Of a DNA stretch of 64,000 nt, positions 37,382 through 48,808 are shown one piece after another (position 1 is the first letter of the stretch; every line of letters begins with the position of its first letter). Source of the DNA: Bacillus swezeyi (lineage in GTDB: Bacteria; Bacillota; Bacilli; Bacillales; Bacillaceae). Under the pieces are notes generated by a model, which worked only from the letters and a program-made list of their open reading frames with translations, did no database searches and was not told the DNA's origin. The stretch covers positions 1 to 64,000 of the forward strand of contig NZ_MRBK01000006.1 of NCBI RefSeq assembly GCF_001969815.1, in the 5' to 3' direction. The position numbers and the translations under genes are program-made.

Positions 37382-37813
37382 ATGTTTATGGGAGAATACC
37401 AGCATACGATTGATTCAAAAGGCCGCATGATCGTTCCGGCAAAATTCAGAGAAGGCCTCGGCGAACAGTTCGTACTGACGCGCGGGCTTGATCAGTGCCT
37501 GTTTGGATACCCCATGTCCGAATGGAAACTCATCGAAGAAAAACTGAAGGCTCTTCCTCTCACAAAGAAAGACGCACGCGCTTTTACCCGCTTTTTTTTC
37601 TCCGGAGCCACGGAATGCGAATTGGACAAGCAAGGCCGAATCAACATTGCGTCACCGCTGTTAAACTATGCAAAGCTTGAAAAGGAATGCGTGGTCATCG
37701 GAGTTTCAAATCGAATTGAATTGTGGAGTAAAGAAATTTGGGAACAATATGTAGAAGAGCAGGAAGATTCATTTGCCGAAATAGCTGAAAATATGATCGG
37801 ATTTGATATATAA
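37382..37813 (+). CDS. mraZ: Transcriptional regulator MraZ
   Basis: A 143-residue AbrB-like DNA-binding protein with two SpoVT/AbrB half-domains: [23 protein letters not shown] at the start and [21 protein letters not shown] near 75-95. It forms a ring and represses the mra/dcw operon. The ATG at 37382 is the family start; the GTG at 37367 belongs to the operator and ribosome binding region (GTGGGGG). First gene of mraZ-rsmH-ftsL-pbpB. Confidence 0.94.
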   Translation: MFMGEYQHTIDSKGRMIVPAKFREGLGEQFVLTRGLDQCLFGYPMSEWKLIEEKLKALPLTKKDARAFTRFFFSGATECELDKQGRINIASPLLNYAKLEKECVVIGVSNRIELWSKEIWEQYVEEQEDSFAEIAENMIGFDI

Positions 37814-37881
37814 TGAATCATTGCGCGAGTCAGCGCTTCTGCAATCAGTTCATTTGAAAAAAGGTGGGACTAGAAAAGAAA

Positions 37882-38820
37882 ATGTTTCAGCATAAAACAG
37901 TATTATTAGAAGAAACAGTTGATGGTTTAAATGTAAAAGAAGACGGTACATATGTAGACTGTACATTAGGCGGTGCGGGTCACAGCGCATACTTGCTTTC
38001 ACAGCTGTCAAAGGACGGCAGATTAATCGCTTTCGACCAGGATGAAACAGCACTCCGTCATGCAAAGGAAAAACTGGCGGATCAAGAAGGAACAGTCGTT
38101 TTTATAAAAAGTAATTTTCGGTATTTAAAAGACCGTCTAAATGAAATCGGTATTGACAAGGTGGACGGTGTTTTATTTGATTTAGGCGTCTCATCTCCTC
38201 AACTGGATACACCTGAGAGAGGATTCAGCTACCACCATGATGCCCCGCTTGATATGCGGATGGATCAATCAGCGGGACTTTCAGCGAAAGAAGTCGTCAA
38301 TGAGTGGCGTTATGAAGATCTCGTGAAAATTTTCTTTAAATATGGAGAAGAAAAGTTCAGCAAACAAATCGCCAGGAAAATTGAAGAGGCCAGAGAAAAA
38401 TTCCCTATTGAAACGACAGGCCAGCTTGTCGATATCATCAAAGAGGCGATTCCCGCGCCGGCGAGAAGAAGCGGCGGGCATCCGGCTAAACGGGTTTTTC
38501 AGGCGATTCGAATTGCGGTAAATGATGAATTGAAAGTATTTGAAGAAGCACTTTTGCAGGCGATCGAGGTGCTGAAGCCAGGGGGAAGGGTGTCGGTCAT
38601 CACATTCCACTCGCTGGAAGACCGGATTTGCAAAACGACATTTAAAGAAATGGCTTCACTTCCTGAATTGCCTCACGGTTTACCCGTGATTCCCGAGGAG
38701 TTTGAACCGAAATTAAAGCTGATTAACAAGAAGCCGATCACAGCTTCAACAGAGGAGCTTGAAAACAATAACCGTGCGCGGTCAGCGAAGCTGCGCGTCG
38801 CGGAAAAAGCACGAGAATGA
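37882..38820 (+). CDS. rsmH: 16S rRNA m4C1402 methyltransferase RsmH
   Basis: Methylates N4 of C1402 in 16S rRNA using SAM. The 312-residue protein starts [16 protein letters not shown], with SAM motif [14 protein letters not shown] near 27-40, [10 protein letters not shown] near 102-111 and [14 protein letters not shown] near 208-221. The ATG at 37882 is chosen from the family start although the nearest purine-rich site (GGTGGG) is about 13 bases away. Formerly mraW/ylxA. Confidence 0.93.
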   Translation: MFQHKTVLLEETVDGLNVKEDGTYVDCTLGGAGHSAYLLSQLSKDGRLIAFDQDETALRHAKEKLADQEGTVVFIKSNFRYLKDRLNEIGIDKVDGVLFDLGVSSPQLDTPERGFSYHHDAPLDMRMDQSAGLSAKEVVNEWRYEDLVKIFFKYGEEKFSKQIARKIEEAREKFPIETTGQLVDIIKEAIPAPARRSGGHPAKRVFQAIRIAVNDELKVFEEALLQAIEVLKPGGRVSVITFHSLEDRICKTTFKEMASLPELPHGLPVIPEEFEPKLKLINKKPITASTEELENNNRARSAKLRVAEKARE

Positions 38821-38851
38821 GCTGTACGAATAAAAAGGAGGTCATCAGTCT

Positions 38852-39205
38852 ATGAGCAATTTAGCTTATAAAGTGGAAAAACAACAAAGACAAACGAAAA
38901 GTGCAGAGCAATCCGTTATCATCCGAAGAAGAGCATCCATTACATTAGGGGAAAAGGTGCTGATCGTCCTTTTTGCCCTGGCGGTACTCAGTGCTTCACT
39001 CTTTATGATTTCAAAGGCTTTTGCTGCTTATCAGACAAATATTGAAATACAAAAGCTCGAAACAAAGGTTGAAACGGCAAAAAATAGAGTTGGTGACCTC
39101 GAAAAGACGGCAGATGAGCTGAAAGAACCTGACCGGATTATGGAAATTGCGCGTAAAAAAGGCCTTAACCTAACCGACAAAAAAGTGAAAAATATACAGG
39201 AATGA
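38852..39205 (+). CDS. ftsL: Cell division protein FtsL
   Basis: A 117-residue bitopic membrane protein with a basic cytosolic N-terminus, one membrane helix (about 36-56, VLIVLFALAVLSASLFMIS) and an extracellular coiled coil (about 62-95). It joins DivIC and DivIB in the divisome and activates FtsW-PBP2B. The ATG follows AAAAAGGAGGTC. FtsL is short-lived and dose-limiting in B. subtilis, so MraZ control of this operon affects division rate. Confidence 0.93.
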   Translation: MSNLAYKVEKQQRQTKSAEQSVIIRRRASITLGEKVLIVLFALAVLSASLFMISKAFAAYQTNIEIQKLETKVETAKNRVGDLEKTADELKEPDRIMEIARKKGLNLTDKKVKNIQE

Positions 39206-39211
39206 TGCAAA

Positions 39212-41350
39212 ATGCCGAAAAAAAATAAATTTATGAACAGAGGAGCGGCAATACTCAGTATTTGTTTTGCCCTCTTTTTCTTTGTCATTTTAGGACGATA
39301 CGCATTTATTCAAGCAACGGGAAAAGTAAACGGAGAAGTCCTTGCACAAAAGGCAAATGAACAATACGAGAAAAAACGGACGATTGAAGCCCAAAGAGGA
39401 TCGATTCTGGATCAAAACGGGAAGGTGCTTGCCGAAGACACCTCAACGTATAAGCTTGTTGCGATTTTGAATAAAAAGATGAAGCCGAATTATGTCCAAG
39501 ATAAGCAAAAGACGGCTGAAAAGCTCGCGCCGATCATCGGCATGGATGAGGGAGACATACTTGACATCCTCAATAAAGAAAAACCGTTTCAAGTCGAGTT
39601 CGGATCAGCGGGACGTGACCTGACTTTCGCTCAGAAAGAAAAAATCGAAAATCTCAAGCTGCCCGGAATCGTTTTTACCCGTGACACAAAGCGTTATTAT
39701 CCAAACGGAGTATTCGCTTCCAACCTGCTCGGCTACGCGCAGGTAAACGGAAAAACGGGCGAAATGGAAGGCATGATGGGCCTTGAAAAAACACTGAACA
39801 AATATTTGAAAGAAACGGATGGATACATGTCGTATGATACCGACAGATCAGGCTGGCGCCTGCCGAACAGCAATGAAAAAATAACAGCGCCGCATAATGG
39901 AGACAAGGTGTATCTGACAATCGACCAAAAAATTCAGGCTTTCTTGGAAGACAGCATGACAACGGTTCAAAAAGAATATGAGCCGAAGAAAATCATGGCG
40001 GCGGTCGTTGATCCGAAAACGGGCAAAGTGCTGGCGATGGGGCAAAGGCCAAGCTTTAACCCGAACAAACGAAATGTGACCAACTATTACAATGATCTGA
40101 TCTCCTACAGCTTTGAGCCGGGATCGACGATGAAGATCTTCACGCTGGCTGCGGCGATTGAAGAAGGCGTCTATCATGGCGGCGAGCAATACAAATCAGG
40201 GAGCTACTCAGTTTCCAAAAAAGATAAACCGATTCAAGACCACAACAACGGAAACGGCTGGGGGACGATCACGTTTAATGAAGGTGTTGAACGCTCCTCA
40301 AACGTCGCTTTTGCGATCCTTGCCAATGACAAATTAGGCACGGACCGCTTCAATCAATATTTGCGAAAATTCAATTTTTACGACAAAACAGGCATTGACC
40401 TGCCTGGGGAAGCATCAAGCAAAATCAATTTCCAATATCAGCGCGATAAAGTATCGACAGCATACGGACAGGCATCAGCCGTTACACCGATCCAGCAGCT
40501 TCAGGCGGCGACAGCCATTGCCAACAACGGGAAGATGATGAAGCCATATGTCATCGATCATGTCGTTGATTCGGACAACAAGAAAACGGTTCTGCAAAAT
40601 AAACCTGAAAAAGCCGGCCAGCCGATTTCTGCGGAAACGTCAAAAGAAGTGCGCGACCTTTTAGGGAAAGTCGTTACTTCAGAAAAAGGAACAGGGCGGC
40701 CTTACCAGATCGAAGGGTTTGACGTGGCCGGCAAAACCGGTACCGCGCAAATCGCCGGTTCTGACGGCAGATATTTGACCGGACGGGAAAACTACGTTTT
40801 CTCCTTCATGGGCATGGCGCCGAAGGATGATCCGGAGCTTCTCGTCTATGTAGCTGTTCAGCAGCCGAAATTGAAAGATACCGAGACTGGTTCTGCACCC
40901 GTGTCTAAAATTTTCAACCCGGTGATGAAAAACAGTCTTCACTATTTAAACATCACACCGAATGAAAGCAAAACTAAAGACGAAAAAGCAGAAGAAAAAC
41001 AGATGGAAATGCCTGATTTAACAGAGAAACGCAAAGAATCAGCGGTGAAAGAGGCGGAAGAAAAAAGCCTTGTTCCCGTCACGATCGGCGACGGGTTGGC
41101 CGTCAAAGAACAGTATCCGAAAGCGGGCGAAGAAGTGCTGCCGAATGAACGGGTCTTCCTGAAAACGGACGGCAAAATTAAAATGCCCGATATGACGGGC
41201 TGGTCCAAGCGAGACGCTCTCCGCTTCGGCTCGATGGCCGGCATTCATATCGAAACAAGCGGACAAGGCTATGTGACAAGCCAAAGCGTGAAGAAAGGCA
41301 AAGAACTGAAAACCAACAAGGTCGTTAAAATAAGCTTGAAAAATGAATGA
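39212..41350 (+). CDS. pbpB: Septal transpeptidase PBP2B
   Basis: A class B penicillin-binding protein that cross-links septal peptidoglycan with FtsW. The 712-residue protein has a membrane anchor (about 14-32), a dimerisation domain (about 50-240), a transpeptidase domain with S305-T-M-K, S362-S-N and K508-T-G-T, and two C-terminal PASTA domains (about 590-712). It starts 6 bases after ftsL and is cotranscribed. A hairpin follows the stop and closes the mraZ operon. Confidence 0.95.
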   Translation: MPKKNKFMNRGAAILSICFALFFFVILGRYAFIQATGKVNGEVLAQKANEQYEKKRTIEAQRGSILDQNGKVLAEDTSTYKLVAILNKKMKPNYVQDKQKTAEKLAPIIGMDEGDILDILNKEKPFQVEFGSAGRDLTFAQKEKIENLKLPGIVFTRDTKRYYPNGVFASNLLGYAQVNGKTGEMEGMMGLEKTLNKYLKETDGYMSYDTDRSGWRLPNSNEKITAPHNGDKVYLTIDQKIQAFLEDSMTTVQKEYEPKKIMAAVVDPKTGKVLAMGQRPSFNPNKRNVTNYYNDLISYSFEPGSTMKIFTLAAAIEEGVYHGGEQYKSGSYSVSKKDKPIQDHNNGNGWGTITFNEGVERSSNVAFAILANDKLGTDRFNQYLRKFNFYDKTGIDLPGEASSKINFQYQRDKVSTAYGQASAVTPIQQLQAATAIANNGKMMKPYVIDHVVDSDNKKTVLQNKPEKAGQPISAETSKEVRDLLGKVVTSEKGTGRPYQIEGFDVAGKTGTAQIAGSDGRYLTGRENYVFSFMGMAPKDDPELLVYVAVQQPKLKDTETGSAPVSKIFNPVMKNSLHYLNITPNESKTKDEKAEEKQMEMPDLTEKRKESAVKEAEEKSLVPVTIGDGLAVKEQYPKAGEEVLPNERVFLKTDGKIKMPDMTGWSKRDALRFGSMAGIHIETSGQGYVTSQSVKKGKELKTNKVVKISLKNE

Positions 41351-41357
41351 GACCAAA

Positions 41358-41394
41358 CAGAAGGCTATCGGCAAAAGTCGATAGCCTTCTGTTT
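41358..41394 (+). terminator. Hairpin terminator after pbpB
   Basis: A near-perfect stem CAGAAGGCTATCG / CGATAGCCTTCTG with 8-base loop lies 7 bases after pbpB, followed by only TTT. It is probably a partial terminator or an mRNA 3' end. Confidence 0.65.
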
Positions 41395-41456
41395 AAGCGA
41401 AAGAAGGTTTTTCACCCTCAAGCAGAATGGAGCCGTTCTATCAAAACACTCCAAGG

Positions 41457-41464
41457 CATAAAAT
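41457..41464 (+). promoter_or_regulatory. SigE-like -10 element upstream of spoVD
   Basis: CATAAAAT resembles the SigE -10 consensus CATACAAT and lies 33 bases before the spoVD start. The -35 element is poor (TTCTATC region), so the call is based partly on known SigE control of spoVD. Confidence 0.4.
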
Positions 41465-41496
41465 GAAACAAGCCTAAATAAGGAGTGAACGGTCTC

Positions 41497-43431
41497 TTGC
41501 GCGTTTCCAATGTAACAGTCAGAAAACGTTTAATCTTTGTTCTGTTTTTTGGTGTGATCATCTTTCTGATTATCGATACAAGACTCGGATACGTTCAGTT
41601 CGTGCTGGGGGATAAGCTGACTACCTTAGCAAAGGACTCCTGGAGCCGGAATCTCCCCTTTGAGCCGGAAAGAGGGGAGATCCTTGACCGGAATGGGGTC
41701 AAGCTTGCGACAAATCAAAGTGCGCCATCCGTTTTGGTCGTGCCAAAGCAGGTGGAAAACCCCATCAAAACGAGCAAACAGCTGGCCAGTGTTTTAAATA
41801 TGTCCGAAGAAAAAGCGTATCAACATGTGACGAAAAAAACTTCTATTGAAAGAATTAATCCTGAAGGCCGGAAAATTTCTCACGAAAAAGCAAAGGAGGT
41901 CAGAGATTTAAATTTAAAGGGCGTCTATATCGCAGAAGACAGCATACGCCACTATCCGTTCGGAAGCTATCTGTCCCATGTCCTTGGCTTTGCCGGTATT
42001 GACAACCAGGGGCTGCTCGGACTTGAAGCCTTTTATGATGAGGAGCTGAGCGGCGAAAAAGGGTATGTGAAATTTTACTCTGATGCAAAAGGAAAGAGGA
42101 TGCCTGGAGAGGCAGATGACTATACCCCGCCAAAAGACGGCCTCGATATGAAGCTGACGATCGATTCAAAGGTACAAACGATCATGGAGCGGGAATTTGA
42201 TATCGCGGAAGCGAAGTATCATCCTGACGGGATGGTGGGTGTGGCGATGAATCCGAAAAACGGAGAAATCCTTGCCATGGTGAGCAGACCGGATTTTGAT
42301 CCGGCAAACTATAAATCAATCGATTCGAAAGTCTATAATCGCAATTTACCTGTCTGGAGCACCTATGAGCCCGGCTCTACCTTTAAAATCATTACGCTGG
42401 CCGCAGCTTTGGAGGAGAATAAAGTCAATCTCCAAAAAGATCAATTCTATGATAAAGGCTCCGTTGAAGTAGACGGCGCAAGGCTGAAATGCTGGAAACG
42501 GGGCGGACACGGCTCACAGTCATTTCTTGAAGTTGTTCAAAATTCGTGCAACCCGGGTTTCGTCGAGCTTGGCCAGCGGCTTGGCAAAGAAAACCTGTTC
42601 AGCTACATTAAAGATTTCGGGTTTGGACAAAAAACGGGAATCGACCTTCAAGGCGAAGGAACCGGCATTTTATTTCCGCTCGACCGCGTCGGCCCCGTAG
42701 AGCAAGCGACAACCGCTTTTGGACAGGGGGTATCGGTGACGCCGATACAACAGGTGGCTGCCGTTTCTGCAGCGGTCAATGGAGGAACGCTGTACACACC
42801 GTATATTGGCAAAGAGTGGATTGATCCCGTCACAAAGCAAACGGTCAAAAAACAGACCCCGATGGCCAAAAAGAAGGTGATTTCTGAAGAAACGTCCAAG
42901 CAGATCCGCTATGCCCTCGAAAGCGTCGTCGCTCAAGGGACGGGCCGCAACGCGTTTGTCGAAGGCTACCGGGTAGGAGGAAAAACAGGAACAGCCCAAA
43001 AAGTAAAAGACGGAAAATACTTAAAGAACAACCATATCGTCTCGTTTATCGGCACAGCACCTTCCGATGATCCGAGTATCGTCGTCTACGTCGCCGTTGA
43101 TAATCCGAAAGGAACGATTCAATTCGGCGGTACGGTAGCGGCGCCGATCGTTGGGAATATTATGCGGGACAGCCTCCCGCAGCTCGGAGTCGAAAAGCGA
43201 AAAAACCAAATCGAGCGCAAGTATCAATGGCTGGACAAAAAAATGATCGAGGTTCCGAACCTTATAGGGTTGTCTGTGACCGAACTTGAGTCATTGCTCG
43301 TTAACTTTAAGCTGAAAGCTTCCGGAGAAGGCGATGTCGTCGTCCAGCAATCTCCAAAGCCAGGGGAAAAGGTAACAGAAGGTTCAACCATCCGCATCTA
43401 TCTTGATCAGGAAGATCAAAAAGAGGATTGA
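41497..43431 (+). CDS. spoVD: Sporulation transpeptidase SpoVD
   Basis: A class B PBP that works with the SEDS polymerase SpoVE to build spore cortex in the mother cell. It has 644 residues, an N-terminal anchor (about 12-31), the dimerisation domain, and a transpeptidase domain with S294-T-F-K and K496-T-G-T. A C-terminal PASTA domain (about 585-640) starts near EVPNLIGLS. The TTG at 41497, giving MRVSNVTVRKR, is chosen with AAGGAG 11 bases away; the GTG at 41485 overlaps that site. Paralogue of the preceding pbpB. Confidence 0.94.
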   Translation: MRVSNVTVRKRLIFVLFFGVIIFLIIDTRLGYVQFVLGDKLTTLAKDSWSRNLPFEPERGEILDRNGVKLATNQSAPSVLVVPKQVENPIKTSKQLASVLNMSEEKAYQHVTKKTSIERINPEGRKISHEKAKEVRDLNLKGVYIAEDSIRHYPFGSYLSHVLGFAGIDNQGLLGLEAFYDEELSGEKGYVKFYSDAKGKRMPGEADDYTPPKDGLDMKLTIDSKVQTIMEREFDIAEAKYHPDGMVGVAMNPKNGEILAMVSRPDFDPANYKSIDSKVYNRNLPVWSTYEPGSTFKIITLAAALEENKVNLQKDQFYDKGSVEVDGARLKCWKRGGHGSQSFLEVVQNSCNPGFVELGQRLGKENLFSYIKDFGFGQKTGIDLQGEGTGILFPLDRVGPVEQATTAFGQGVSVTPIQQVAAVSAAVNGGTLYTPYIGKEWIDPVTKQTVKKQTPMAKKKVISEETSKQIRYALESVVAQGTGRNAFVEGYRVGGKTGTAQKVKDGKYLKNNHIVSFIGTAPSDDPSIVVYVAVDNPKGTIQFGGTVAAPIVGNIMRDSLPQLGVEKRKNQIERKYQWLDKKMIEVPNLIGLSVTELESLLVNFKLKASGEGDVVVQQSPKPGEKVTEGSTIRIYLDQEDQKED

Positions 43432-43448
43432 TGCGGCTATAGCGAAAC

Positions 43449-43475
43449 GGCAGCCGGCATGAATCAGGCTGCCTG
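43449..43475 (+). terminator. Hairpin after spoVD
   Basis: Stem GGCAGCC / GGCTGCC with loop GGCATGAATCA, with weak T tail (TGTTTCAC). Likely the end of the spoVD transcript or a partial terminator before murE. Confidence 0.5.
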
Positions 43476-43636
43476 TTTCACACTAAAAAATATTTAGATT
43501 TTACAGGATTAACTGGATGTATCCTCTTTTTTACGCTAAAATATGAACTGTATGCCTGCAAAGTCAATGCAGAAAATAAACAGCAATCAATATGAAACGA
43601 ATTTAGAACGAATAGAACTCGGAGAGGTTTGATACG

Positions 43637-45103
43637 ATGAAACTAACAAAGCTTCTTACATATTTAAAAAACGAACCTTCCTTTATCAGCCAAGAAGACC
43701 CTGACATAACTTCAATTGAGATGGACTCCAGGGAAGTCAAAACAGGGAGTCTTTTTGTTTGTATAAAAGGATATACAGTCGATGGGCATGATTATGCGCG
43801 GCAGGCGGCTGAAAAAGGAGCGGCAGCGATTGTGGCGGAAAGAAAAGTGGACGCCGACATTCCCGTCATCATCGTCCGCCATTCGAAGAGAGCGCTTGCT
43901 GTTTTATCTGATGCTTTTTACAGCCAGCCGACCAAGCAGCTGAAACTGATCGGCATCACAGGCACAAACGGAAAGACATCGACATCACATATGGCAGAAG
44001 AGATTTTCAGAAAAGCGGGCAGCCGGACGGGCTTAATCGGCACGATGTATACAAAAATCAATGATGAGACATTCGATGCAAAAAATACGACCCCGGAAAG
44101 TGTAACACTGCAAAAAACATTCAGAAAAATGGTAGACCGCAATGTGGACACAGCCATCATGGAAGTTTCTTCACATGCTCTCCATTTGGGCCGGGTGCAC
44201 GGCTGTGATTACGATATCGCCGCGTTTACAAACCTGACGCAGGATCACCTCGATTATCATCAGACAATGGAAGAATACAAACATGCGAAAAGCCTTCTTT
44301 TCTCCCAGCTCGGCGGATCCTTTAACCATGAAAAACCAAAGTGGGCCGTTTTAAATGCGGATGACCCCGCTTCAGTGTATTTTGCCCAGGTAACGTCGGC
44401 ACACCTTCTGACATACGGCATTCAAAATGCCGCCGATATTAAGGCCGAAAATATCAAAATGGCTGCAAAAGGGACAACCTTTGACCTTGTGACGCCAAAA
44501 GGAACAAAGCAGATTGCGATTCCGCTTGTCGGCCGGTTTAATGTCTATAATGTTTTAGCTGCGGCAGCGATCGCGATTGCTGCGGACATTCCGTTTGATA
44601 CGATGACAGAAGCAATTGAAGGGCTCAAAGGGGTCAGAGGCAGATTCGAGCTGGTTGACGCCGGCCAGGACTTTCCGGTGATCGTCGATTACGCCCATAC
44701 ACCCGACAGCCTTGAAAATGTGCTGAATACGTGCAGAGGGATGACGGAAGGCAAGCTCTTTGTCGTCGTCGGCTGCGGGGGAGACCGCGATAAGACAAAG
44801 CGGCCGAAGATGGCGAAAATCGCCGCTGAATTGGCAGATGAACCGGTCTTTACTGCGGATAACCCGAGAAGCGAAAACCCTGTCGCGATTTTGAACGATA
44901 TGGAAGAAGGCGTTAAAGGGGCTTATTATCACAGCATCGTCAACCGGGAGCAGGCGATCTTTTTTGCGATTGCCAACGCCAAAAAAGGCGATGTTGTCCT
45001 GATCGCCGGCAAAGGGCATGAAACCTATCAGCAGATCGGCGGCCAAACATTTGATTTTGATGATGCTGAAGTGGCAAAAAGAGCCATTCTTGAGCTGAAA
45101 TAA
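43637..45103 (+). CDS. murE: UDP-MurNAc-tripeptide synthetase MurE (meso-DAP)
   Basis: Adds meso-diaminopimelate to UDP-MurNAc-L-Ala-D-Glu in the cytosol. The 488-residue Mur ligase has the ATP motif [11 protein letters not shown] near 108-118, the carbamylated-lysine region, and DNPR (in [11 protein letters not shown]), which marks DAP rather than lysine specificity. The ATG follows GGAGAGG. First gene of murE-mraY-murD-spoVE-murG-murB. Confidence 0.95.
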   Translation: MKLTKLLTYLKNEPSFISQEDPDITSIEMDSREVKTGSLFVCIKGYTVDGHDYARQAAEKGAAAIVAERKVDADIPVIIVRHSKRALAVLSDAFYSQPTKQLKLIGITGTNGKTSTSHMAEEIFRKAGSRTGLIGTMYTKINDETFDAKNTTPESVTLQKTFRKMVDRNVDTAIMEVSSHALHLGRVHGCDYDIAAFTNLTQDHLDYHQTMEEYKHAKSLLFSQLGGSFNHEKPKWAVLNADDPASVYFAQVTSAHLLTYGIQNAADIKAENIKMAAKGTTFDLVTPKGTKQIAIPLVGRFNVYNVLAAAAIAIAADIPFDTMTEAIEGLKGVRGRFELVDAGQDFPVIVDYAHTPDSLENVLNTCRGMTEGKLFVVVGCGGDRDKTKRPKMAKIAAELADEPVFTADNPRSENPVAILNDMEEGVKGAYYHSIVNREQAIFFAIANAKKGDVVLIAGKGHETYQQIGGQTFDFDDAEVAKRAILELK

Positions 45104-45244
45104 AGAAAAAGAACTACAGGAAAGAGTTGTTAAAGTGATGGATGCGTTCAAAATAAATCAACATATGAAAAAAAACAATGAATATGATAAATGCGTATGC
45201 TGCTTCTTAAAAGCAGACGATGATGCGGAAAGGAGAGAAGAACC

Positions 45245-46219
45245 ATGCTGGAGCAAGTGATTCTGTTTACGATCATCATGGGCTTTCTCATTAGTGTTCT
45301 TTTATCTCCGGTCTTCATCCCGTTTTTAAGAAGGCTTAAATTTGGGCAGAGCATTCGTGAGGAAGGCCCGAAATCCCACCAAAAAAAATCGGGCACACCG
45401 ACAATGGGCGGTGTGATGATCATTTTATCAATTATCGTCACAACGATTGCTATGACAATGAAATTTTCAGAAGTCAGCATAAACATGTTCATGCTGCTGT
45501 TTGTCACGGTTGGCTACGGTCTTCTCGGATTTTTGGACGATTATATTAAAGTTGTGATGAAGCGGAACCTCGGCCTTACATCAAAACAAAAACTGTTCGG
45601 CCAAATCATCATCGCTGCGGTGTTTTACGTCGTATACCATGTTCAGGGATTGCCGACCGATATCCGCATTCCGGGCACGGATGTATCGTTTGATTTTGGC
45701 TGGGCTTACCTGATCCTCGTCATCTTTATGCTTGTGGGCGGCTCAAACGCTGTCAACTTGACAGACGGGCTTGACGGGCTTTTATCGGGAACAGCGGCGA
45801 TCGCATTCGGCGCCTTTGCGATTTTGGCGTGGAACCAGTCACAATATGATGTTGCGATATTCTCTGTTGCCGTTGTCGGCGCTGTACTTGGATTTCTTGT
45901 ATTTAATGCTCATCCCGCAAAGGTCTTTATGGGGGATACGGGCTCTCTTGCTCTCGGGGGGGCAATCGTTACAATCGCGATCCTGACGAAATTGGAAATT
46001 CTCTTGGTCATCATCGGCGGTGTATTCGTCATTGAAACCCTTTCTGTCATTTTACAAGTCATTTCATTTAAAACGACCGGCAAAAGAATTTTCAAAATGA
46101 GCCCTCTTCATCATCATTACGAGCTTGTGGGCTGGTCAGAGTGGAGAGTCGTCGTTACTTTTTGGACAGCGGGACTTCTGCTTGCCGTCTTAGGAATTTA
46201 CATCGAGGTGTGGTTATAA
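45245..46219 (+). CDS. mraY: Phospho-MurNAc-pentapeptide transferase MraY
   Basis: Transfers phospho-MurNAc-pentapeptide to undecaprenyl phosphate, giving lipid I. It is 324 residues with ten membrane helices. Family motifs: [11 protein letters not shown] near 50-60, FLDDYIK near 96-102, [11 protein letters not shown] near 169-179 and [16 protein letters not shown] near 280-295. The ATG at 45245 follows AAAGGAGAG. A 141-base gap from murE holds no recognised gene. It is directly joined to murD. Confidence 0.96.
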   Translation: MLEQVILFTIIMGFLISVLLSPVFIPFLRRLKFGQSIREEGPKSHQKKSGTPTMGGVMIILSIIVTTIAMTMKFSEVSINMFMLLFVTVGYGLLGFLDDYIKVVMKRNLGLTSKQKLFGQIIIAAVFYVVYHVQGLPTDIRIPGTDVSFDFGWAYLILVIFMLVGGSNAVNLTDGLDGLLSGTAAIAFGAFAILAWNQSQYDVAIFSVAVVGAVLGFLVFNAHPAKVFMGDTGSLALGGAIVTIAILTKLEILLVIIGGVFVIETLSVILQVISFKTTGKRIFKMSPLHHHYELVGWSEWRVVVTFWTAGLLLAVLGIYIEVWL

Positions 46220-47575
46220 GTGGATACTCAAGATCTATTAAGAAATCAAAATGTGCTTGTATTGGGGCTGGCGAAAAGCGGATATGCTGCTGCTTCGATC
46301 CTGCATGAAAAAGGCGTCAGCGTTATCGTCAACGATCAAAAGCCTTTTGAAGAAAACGAACCTGCACAGATTCTCGCTGAAAAAGGAGTAGAAGTCATCT
46401 GCGGTACGCACCCGACAGAGCTGTTCGACCTGCATTCGATTGACATTCTGATTAAAAATCCGGGAATCCGCTATGAAAATGTGATGGTCGAAGAGGCCCT
46501 GAAAAGAGGCATCCCTGTCTGGACGGAGGTTGAACTCGCCTATCATCTGACAGATGCGCCGTTTATCGGCATTACCGGTTCAAATGGAAAAACGACAACG
46601 ACAACGCTTGTTTATGAAATGCTGAAAGCCGATTCGAAAAAGGCAGTCGTCGCGGGCAATATCGGCACTGCGGCAAGCGAGGTGGCGACTCAGACCAGCG
46701 GGGACGAGTGGATCGTCACAGAGCTTTCATCTTTTCAGCTGATGGGGACTTATCAATTCAGGCCGAAAATCGGTTTATTATTAAACGTATTTGACGCCCA
46801 TCTTGATTATCACCATTCACGGGAGAATTATGAGCATGCCAAACAGCAGGTCTATCGAAACCAATCGGAAACAGACGTTGCCGTTGTTAATTTGGACGAT
46901 GAAACAGTCGTCCGGCTCGCCGATTGTTCAAAAGCGGAGAAAGTCTATTTTTCAGTCCGCCAGGTGCTGGAGTGCGGCGCCTGCGTCAAAGACGGAATGA
47001 TCATGTTTAATGATAAACAAATCATGCCGCTGGAAGACGTTGTTTTGCCTGGAGAGCATAATCTTGAGAACATTCTGGCTGCGCTTTGCATCGTCAAGAC
47101 AGCAGGGGTATCCGATCAGGCTGTCCGCCAAGTGCTGACGAGCTTTACAGGGGTTAAGCACAGAATGCAATACGTAACAACGATCAAAAACCGATTGTTT
47201 TACAATGACAGCAAAGCGACAAACATCCTGGCGACAAAAAAAGCGCTGTCTGCTTTTCAAAAACCGGTGATTCTGCTAGCCGGGGGACTGGATCGCGGGA
47301 ATGAATTTGATGAATTAAAACCGCATATGGCGCTTGTCAAAGCGATCATCACATTCGGCGAAACGGCCCCTAAGTTCGAGAAGCTTGCGGAAGAAATGGG
47401 AATACAACAGGTTAAACGTGTCGATAATGTTGAACAAGCAGCATCTGCGGCGTTCAGCCTGTCAGACGAAGGAGATGTCATCCTTCTGTCCCCGGCGTGT
47501 GCAAGCTGGGATCAGTACAAAACATTTGAAGAACGTGGTGACATGTTTGTAAACGCCGTGCATATGCTTAAATAA
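46220..47575 (+). CDS. murD: UDP-MurNAc-L-Ala:D-Glu ligase MurD
   Basis: Adds D-glutamate to UDP-MurNAc-L-Ala. The 451-residue Mur ligase has the ATP loop [11 protein letters not shown] near 115-125, the central DAHLDYHHS segment near 192, and a late YNDSKATN motif near 330. The GTG start is immediately after the mraY stop with GAGGTGTGG inside mraY, implying coupling. Length equals that of B. subtilis MurD. Confidence 0.95.
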   Translation: MDTQDLLRNQNVLVLGLAKSGYAAASILHEKGVSVIVNDQKPFEENEPAQILAEKGVEVICGTHPTELFDLHSIDILIKNPGIRYENVMVEEALKRGIPVWTEVELAYHLTDAPFIGITGSNGKTTTTTLVYEMLKADSKKAVVAGNIGTAASEVATQTSGDEWIVTELSSFQLMGTYQFRPKIGLLLNVFDAHLDYHHSRENYEHAKQQVYRNQSETDVAVVNLDDETVVRLADCSKAEKVYFSVRQVLECGACVKDGMIMFNDKQIMPLEDVVLPGEHNLENILAALCIVKTAGVSDQAVRQVLTSFTGVKHRMQYVTTIKNRLFYNDSKATNILATKKALSAFQKPVILLAGGLDRGNEFDELKPHMALVKAIITFGETAPKFEKLAEEMGIQQVKRVDNVEQAASAAFSLSDEGDVILLSPACASWDQYKTFEERGDMFVNAVHMLK

Positions 47576-47626
47576 GGGCTTGTCTTGATCACTGGCCCTA
47601 AGAAATAAAGCTTGGGGTGTTCGGCT

Positions 47627-48727
47627 TTGCAAACAAATAAAACGTCACCGGATTTTTTATTGGTTATCATTACGTTATTACTGCTAACAATCGGACTGAT
47701 CATGGTATACAGCGCCAGTGCGGTATGGGCGACATACAAATATGATGACTCCTTTTTCTTCGCGAAGCGGCAGCTCTTGTTTGCCGGAATTGGGGTCATC
47801 GCCATGTTTTTCATCATGAACGTCGACTACTGGACATGGAGGACTTATGCGAAGATTCTCATCATCGTCTGTTTCTTTCTTCTGGCGATCGTTCTGATTC
47901 CCGGAATCGGAATGGAACGGAACGGATCGCGAAGCTGGATCGGCGTCGGCGCATTCAGCATTCAGCCGTCCGAGTTTATGAAGCTTGCGATGATTGCGTT
48001 TTTAGCCAAATTTCTATCAGAAAAGCAAAAAAATATAACATCGTTCAGAAAAGGCTTTATGCCGGCTCTAGGCATTGTCTTTTCCGCTTTTTTAATCATT
48101 ATGATGCAGCCTGATCTCGGGACAGGGACAGTCATGGTCGGCACTTGCATTATCATGATATTTGTGGCGGGAGCGAGAATTTCGCACTTTGTGTTTCTCG
48201 GTCTGATCGGTCTCAGCGGATTTATCGGCCTCGTCTTGTCGGCCCCATACCGGATCAAAAGAATCACATCCTATTTGAATCCTTGGGAAGACCCTTTAGG
48301 AAGCGGCTTTCAAATCATCCAGTCGCTTTACGCCGTCGGTCCCGGCGGACTTTTCGGCCTCGGCCTCGGCCAAAGCAGGCAAAAGTTTTTTTATCTGCCT
48401 GAGCCGCAGACAGACTTTATTTTTGCCATTTTATCGGAAGAACTCGGATTTATCGGAGGATCGCTGATTCTTTTGCTCTTCAGCTTCCTTTTATGGAGAG
48501 GCATCAGAATTGCACTTGGTGCGCCTGACTTGTATGGCAGCTTTGTCGCCGTCGGCGTCATTTCAATGATAGCGATACAGGTGATGATCAATATTGGAGT
48601 CGTGACCGGACTGATTCCTGTAACAGGCATTACCCTGCCGTTCTTAAGCTACGGAGGTTCATCACTTACCTTGATGCTGATGGCGGTCGGTGTGCTGCTG
48701 AATGTCAGCAGGTATTCAAGATATTAG
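47627..48727 (+). CDS. spoVE: Sporulation SEDS polymerase SpoVE
   Basis: A 366-residue SEDS glycosyltransferase with ten helices that polymerises spore cortex peptidoglycan with SpoVD. SEDS motifs shared with FtsW are present: MVYSASA, QPSEFMKL, QPDLGTGT, GLGLGQS and FLSYGGSS. The TTG at 47627 behind GGGGTG gives the B. subtilis length; an earlier TTG at 47612 lies within that site. It sits inside the vegetative mur cluster as in B. subtilis. Confidence 0.94.
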   Translation: MQTNKTSPDFLLVIITLLLLTIGLIMVYSASAVWATYKYDDSFFFAKRQLLFAGIGVIAMFFIMNVDYWTWRTYAKILIIVCFFLLAIVLIPGIGMERNGSRSWIGVGAFSIQPSEFMKLAMIAFLAKFLSEKQKNITSFRKGFMPALGIVFSAFLIIMMQPDLGTGTVMVGTCIIMIFVAGARISHFVFLGLIGLSGFIGLVLSAPYRIKRITSYLNPWEDPLGSGFQIIQSLYAVGPGGLFGLGLGQSRQKFFYLPEPQTDFIFAILSEELGFIGGSLILLLFSFLLWRGIRIALGAPDLYGSFVAVGVISMIAIQVMINIGVVTGLIPVTGITLPFLSYGGSSLTLMLMAVGVLLNVSRYSRY

Positions 48728-48742
48728 TCACATGAAGCAATT

Positions 48743-48780
48743 TGCCGATAACCCTGTTGCCAAAAGCAGGGTTATCGGCA
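48743..48780 (+). other. Perfect 14-bp hairpin between spoVE and murG
   Basis: TGCCGATAACCCTG / CAGGGTTATCGGCA with a 10-base loop and no T-run. It may be an mRNA processing or stability element or a weak attenuator that sets murG-murB expression relative to spoVE. Confidence 0.6.
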
Positions 48781-48808
48781 TGTACATAAGAAATAAGGGG
48801 GAAAACAG

